Shown here: piece by piece, positions 60,465 to 64,000 of the stretch
How positions within the stretch are numbered: the stretch's first letter is position 1
Layout of the letters: the number at the start of each line of letters is the position of its first letter
Assembly: GCA_002914845.1 (NCBI GenBank)
Contig: JXTC01000008.1
Span: 400,350-464,349 of the forward strand
Direction: 5' to 3'
From: Trema orientale
Taxonomy: Eukaryota; Streptophyta; Magnoliopsida; Rosales; Cannabaceae
Length of the DNA: 64,000 bases
The notes under the pieces: model-generated
Databases searched by the model: none
The model's input: the letters and a program-made list of their open reading frames with translations, nothing else
Told to the model about the DNA's origin: nothing
Translations under genes and position numbers: made by a program

Positions 60465-63400
60465 CTACTTGGGAACGGTGCTTGGAATTTGATTTCCAAG
60501 CACTTGATCAACAGAGGCCGCAAAGATGCTGAGTTTGAAATTAAAGCTTATACAAGTCAACAATTGACGTTTTTCATCTTTTATTGTCATCTTAAGAGTG
60601 TAAGAGCCCTGCAAATTGGGAAATAATTTGAGTTATTGGGAAAAATCATAGCAAACTCCATCCATGAATATGCAAACTCCATCTTATTACAAGTTCAATA
60701 TCCCCATAAGCATAATATGAGCATAGAATTACTGGTCAAATACTCTCTAGTTCTAATTGAGCTCAATAATGCAAGTTAAAATGTAAAAGGTAGTCAGAAT
60801 TCGATCTTTTAAGGACGATACATTGTTCGAATATCACATGTAGCCATGTTACCAAATGTAAAAATAAAAAACGAATAGAAATACACCCAAAAATAAACTA
60901 AGAACAATGCTTATCTGTATATCACACGACTGAAAGAAGGAGTCATAGAAGGCTATAGCATTAGAGTCAGATCCAGTTTAGAAACAAACTAAAGTCTATT
61001 AGTCAGATTAAGTTTGCATTATCTCTCAAACTTAATGAAACACATGCATCGAAGTATCATAATCTAGTTTGAGAACATCCTCATTGTAGTCTTATCCAGT
61101 AACATGAAGCCATGTCCGAATACATGTAATAAAAGAATATCAATCTCAATGGCCTTTCATAAGCTTATGAATAACTAAAGCCCAAACTATGTTAACACTT
61201 GTCCCTGAAGTTTTTTTCTTCAAACTTGTATAGATTCTAGTTATTTATTGTTGCCTGGCTACAACATCAGAAAATGTCTTTTTTTTTTTTTTTTTTGTGT
61301 TTTTATTATGCCAAAAACTACAAAAAAGAAAAAGACTATAATCTTATGAAACAACATAGAAAAGCTAACCTAACCTGATCAATGTCCAATTTCAAAATTC
61401 AATAAGGCTACAAGAATAATAAACTGCGAAGTAAAACAACACCTAGGTAAGTAATGTACATAAGAAAATGTATGCAGCCAGTGACGAAGCCGGAAATTTT
61501 TTTTAGGAGGGATATACCACCAAAACTTTTTTAGCTAATTTTGAAATACATTACTCAACATAGACCAATATAGAATTAAAAAGAGTATCTAAAGTGGATC
61601 CAATGAAAAATTATCCAAAGTGAGCGTAAAATTGAGTATTTCAAAATAATATAAGTAACATTCACAAATAAAAAATAAAAAAAAATTAGTGGGCAAAAAC
61701 TATAATAATAGAAATTTAGGGGACCAAATAAAGAACAAAACTGAAATTTTTAAATAAAATACGGGTCAAAAATACGATTTTCAAACAAAAAAAATGAGGA
61801 GGGCGGTAGTGGCTTCGTCACTGTATGCAGCTAAAATATAAAAGAGTAGGTTACAAAAGCATTTGCATTCAGATTCTAGTCTCACCAAAGTAACAAACAA
61901 CAACTAAACAACCTTTTACGCAACTAGGGACTTGCTTAGATTCACTTTCGTTTTCTATTTTTCATTTTTTTAAATAAAAAAATAGAAATTATTTTTTGGA
62001 AGTTTGCTTGGCAACCTTATTTTTACTTTTTTTTTTTTAAATTGTTACAAAAAATTTCGAAAAAAATGGTAACAAAAAATTTCTAATACCTTTATTTTTT
62101 AAAACAAATTTCAAAAACAAAAAAACATACAAATTTTTGTATACAAGTGTGTATATACAAAAATGTATATACATACACAAATATAAGTCTATATGACTTC
62201 CTCACTCATCATTTACCTTCTTTTGTTTTTGGAAACAAGTAGTGAAATAAAGTTTGCCAAGCATATTTCTAGTTTTTAAAAATTAAAAACCAAAACAAAA
62301 CTTTTTAAAAATTAAAAACCAAAACAAAACAAGTAGTGAAATAAAGTTTGCCAAGCATGTTTCTATTTTCAATTTATTTAAACAAAAAACTAGAAGTGAA
62401 TCCGAACAAGCCCTAGATGTTTCAGCTTTCACGTACTTGTAGTGAAAGTTACATTTTAATACATGCATACAACAAACATGATTAAGTGTTGGAAAAACCC
62501 CTCAAAAGGTTTTAGTATGAAAGAAAAAGGGTTAATGGCACCATTGGTCCCCAACCTATGATCATTTTGGCATATTGGTCCTCAACCTTTTTTTTGTGGC
62601 ATTTAAGTCCTAAACGTTTGTTTTTTTGGCACTATTGATCCTTTTGGCATATTCCATCCAAGATTCCGTTAAAATTTATTTGAATGAGAGAAATTTTACA
62701 CCATTGATCTCGAATTTTTAATTGTTTAACAATTTGATCTATAATTTTTTTTAGTATTCATATTTCCGATTAACAATATTGCATCTGCCAATCTTTCAGA
62801 AAATTAAAATTCTAAAAAATTAATTTTTCGAAAGATTGACAGATGCAATTACATAAAGAAATGAACATTTAATGGAAAACTATAAACCTTTTCGGGCTTA
62901 TTTGCTGCAAATAGTTAATTAATTTTTTAGAATAACTATTCATAATTACAAGGACATTTAAGGGATGTAGTAAATTTTCAGTCAAATTTGACTAGTGTAA
63001 AAATGTGTATGACTGTATGCAAAAATTTTTTAGTTTTAAAAATGGTAAGATAATTATTTTTTCTTCATAAAGTTACTATAGTTTGACATAAACTAAGGTT
63101 TATTAGTATAAATTTTTTCTTTTTTGAATTTAGTTTTTAAATGAACTGTTTGTTTTATATCCGTCTTTGAATTTTAATTTTCTGAAAGATTGGCAAATAC
63201 ATTATTGTTAATCAGAAACATGAATACCAGAAAAAAAAAAAAAATTATGGACCAAATTATTAAACAATTGAAAATTCGATATCAATGGTGTAAAATTTAT
63301 CTCATTCAAATAAATTTTAACGGAATCTTAGATGGAATACACCAAAAGGACCAATGGTGCCAAAAAAACAAACGTTTAGGACTTAAATGCCACAAAAAAA

Positions 63401-63792
63401 AAGTTGAGGACCAATATGCCAAAACGATCATAGGTTGGGAACTAATGGTGCCATTAACCCAAAAGAAAACTGAGGTCTTGCATGGTAACATGTATATGTA
63501 TATAAGTGTATTTAGAAGTAAAACAGATTATGTAGATTCCTCAAACAATATCTTAAGAAAATCTTCACACTACATCTCACGCCAAACAAGCCCCAAGTGT
63601 TAAACTACAAGTCAAGCATAGTGAAACTTACAGGTGGAGCGTATGCAGGTAAAGCCTGGGTATGAGAGAGCAGAAAGTTTCCAACTGCAATAGGGCAGGA
63701 AATCTCCTCACTAAGATTGTGGGTTTCTGTACGAACGTGCACTCCAAAATATGAAACTTCGATCACGACTTTTCCTCCAGCAATAGTTTGAC
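60465..63792 (-). CDS. ML-domain (MD-2-related lipid recognition) protein, last two exons, partial
   Basis: Small secreted or vacuolar lipid-binding protein of the plant ML/NPC2-like group (phosphatidylglycerol/phosphatidylinositol transfer protein-like). Two minus-strand exons are visible. 63792-63632 encodes TIAGGKVVIEVSYFGVHV, ETHNLSEEISCPIAVGNF and LSHTQALPAYAPP. 60608-60465 encodes GSYTLKM, DEKRQLLTCISFNFKL and a tail ending STVPK before TAG. The internal exon is 161 bases with acceptor ATACAG and donor GTAAGT; the last acceptor is TTTGCAG. Joined, they read PPGSYTLKM, the conserved junction of the family. The conserved cysteines (ISCP and LTCI) are present. The signal peptide and first beta strands lie beyond the right edge. 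The 3023-base intron holds three MITEs. The C-terminal tail seems longer than usual. The family call is strong. Confidence 0.85.
61479..61823. mobile_element. hAT MITE with 8-bp target duplication
   Basis: Perfect 13-bp inverted ends, CAGTGACGAAGCC...GGCTTCGTCACTG, flanked by exact TATGCAGC at 61471-61478 and 61824-61831. 345 bp, non-coding, within the last intron of the ML gene. Classic non-autonomous hAT structure; both duplications and ends are intact, so it is probably young. Confidence 0.92.
61927..62413. mobile_element. MITE with GGGMCTTGYTYRGATTCAC ends
   Basis: The left end reads GGGACTTGCTTAGATTCACT and the reverse complement of the right end GGGCTTGTTCGGATTCACTT, with TA on both outer sides. 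Inside, agtttgccaagcat appears twice on the plus strand (about 62252 and 62347) and once inverted (about 62000), and a 28-bp unit is repeated in tandem at 62273-62328. No ORF. Confidence 0.6.
62530..63460. mobile_element. Long-inverted-repeat MITE (MULE-like)
   Basis: The left arm 62530-62811 and right arm 63169-63460 are inverted copies, about 93 % alike by eye, starting GGGTTAATGGCACCATT. A non-coding core of about 357 bp separates them. AAAGAAAA occurs one base outside each end (62521-62528 and 63462-63469), a possible 8-9-bp duplication weakened by low complexity. A second, smaller palindrome (gcatctgccaatctttc / gaaagattgacagatgc) spans about 62780-62850. Lies in the last intron of the ML gene. 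Confidence 0.8.
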
Positions 63793-64000
63793 CTGTATGA
63801 TTCTAGGAAAAAGGGTTAAACTATGCTTTTTAGATATGTATGATAAGTTGATCATGCTCTTAATGCGTCAAGCATCTCCCTTGTATTTTTATTTCAATTG
63901 TCCAGACCCACAAAAAAAAAAAAAAAAAAAAAAAGAAAAGAAAAGGAATCCTAGATATTGAGAACAAACACAATTGCATTAAGTATGAACCTTGAAATTC
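63793..64000 (-). other. Intron of the ML-domain gene, running off the window
   Basis: Intron sequence upstream of the acceptor at 63793, with an A-run at about 63910-63932. No further exon is visible before the window ends. Confidence 0.5.

Noticed and set aside
63190-63603. 137-codon plus-strand open frame
   Set aside because: Lies in the right arm of the long-inverted-repeat MITE inside the ML intron.
1-64000. CRISPR arrays, operons, organellar inserts, intact rRNA or tRNA genes
   Set aside because: None seen. tRNA-like boxes occur only in SINE-like settings without a cloverleaf-compatible acceptor stem, and tandem repeats lack the spacer/repeat pattern of CRISPR.

Overview
This is nuclear DNA from a flowering plant, most likely a eudicot. 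The evidence is AT-rich intergenic sequence, spliced genes with GT-AG introns, protein families found in land plants (an IQ67-domain protein, a plant-type GT14 glycosyltransferase, an ML-domain lipid-binding protein), and plant transposon lineages (FAR1-type MULE, PIF/Harbinger with its Myb-like partner, Athila-like Ty3/gypsy, Copia, LINE, hAT, MITEs, SINE). There is no bacterial operon, CRISPR array or organellar gene. Short assembly gaps (N) lie at 4664, 5221-5226 and 50677.

I support four host genes. (1) A single-exon GT14 glycosyltransferase on the minus strand (9645-10745). (2) A four-exon NSRP1/CCDC55-like nuclear speckle protein on the plus strand (23690-25489). (3) A six-coding-exon IQD protein, close to Arabidopsis IQD5, on the minus strand (28667-33854), with a probable non-coding first exon near 37.1-37.2 kb. 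(4) The last two exons of an ML (MD-2-related lipid recognition) protein on the minus strand (60465-63792), continuing past the right edge. I assembled the spliced genes by hand; exon phases close without a remainder for NSRP1 (307 codons plus stop) and IQD (437 codons plus stop). The genes look functionally unrelated.

The rest is mostly transposon sediment. From left to right: a decayed 5'-truncated LINE (about 1.1-3.6 kb), small MITEs and a SINE (3.9-7.4 kb), an Athila-like LTR with primer-binding site and broken gag (13.5-15.6 kb), a MITE inside a tandem repeat (16.0-16.6 kb), a fold-back element (19.6-20.0 kb), an internally deleted hAT (20.6-21.4 kb), a Pack-MULE-like insert with an 11-bp direct repeat (21.7-22.4 kb), MITEs around the NSRP1 gene, a Tourist-like MITE (38.7-39.1 kb), a Copia fragment split by a solo LTR (39.4-41.4 kb), and a 4.9-kb PIF/Harbinger element holding relics of both its genes (42.2-47.1 kb).

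The most complete element is a 5.8-kb FAR1-type MULE (53221-59017) with inverted repeats of about 360 bp and an 8-bp target duplication. Its transposase still reads well but carries two one-base frameshifts, both at A-runs, and a small antisense ORF pair lies in its right half. Three further MITEs sit in the 3-kb terminal intron of the ML gene. I found no clearly new biological system. The observations most worth checking are the MULE (whether the frameshifts are real, and whether the antisense ORF is a gene), the Pack-MULE-like insert, the solo LTR whose excision rejoins a Copia frame, and the MITE-filled ML intron.
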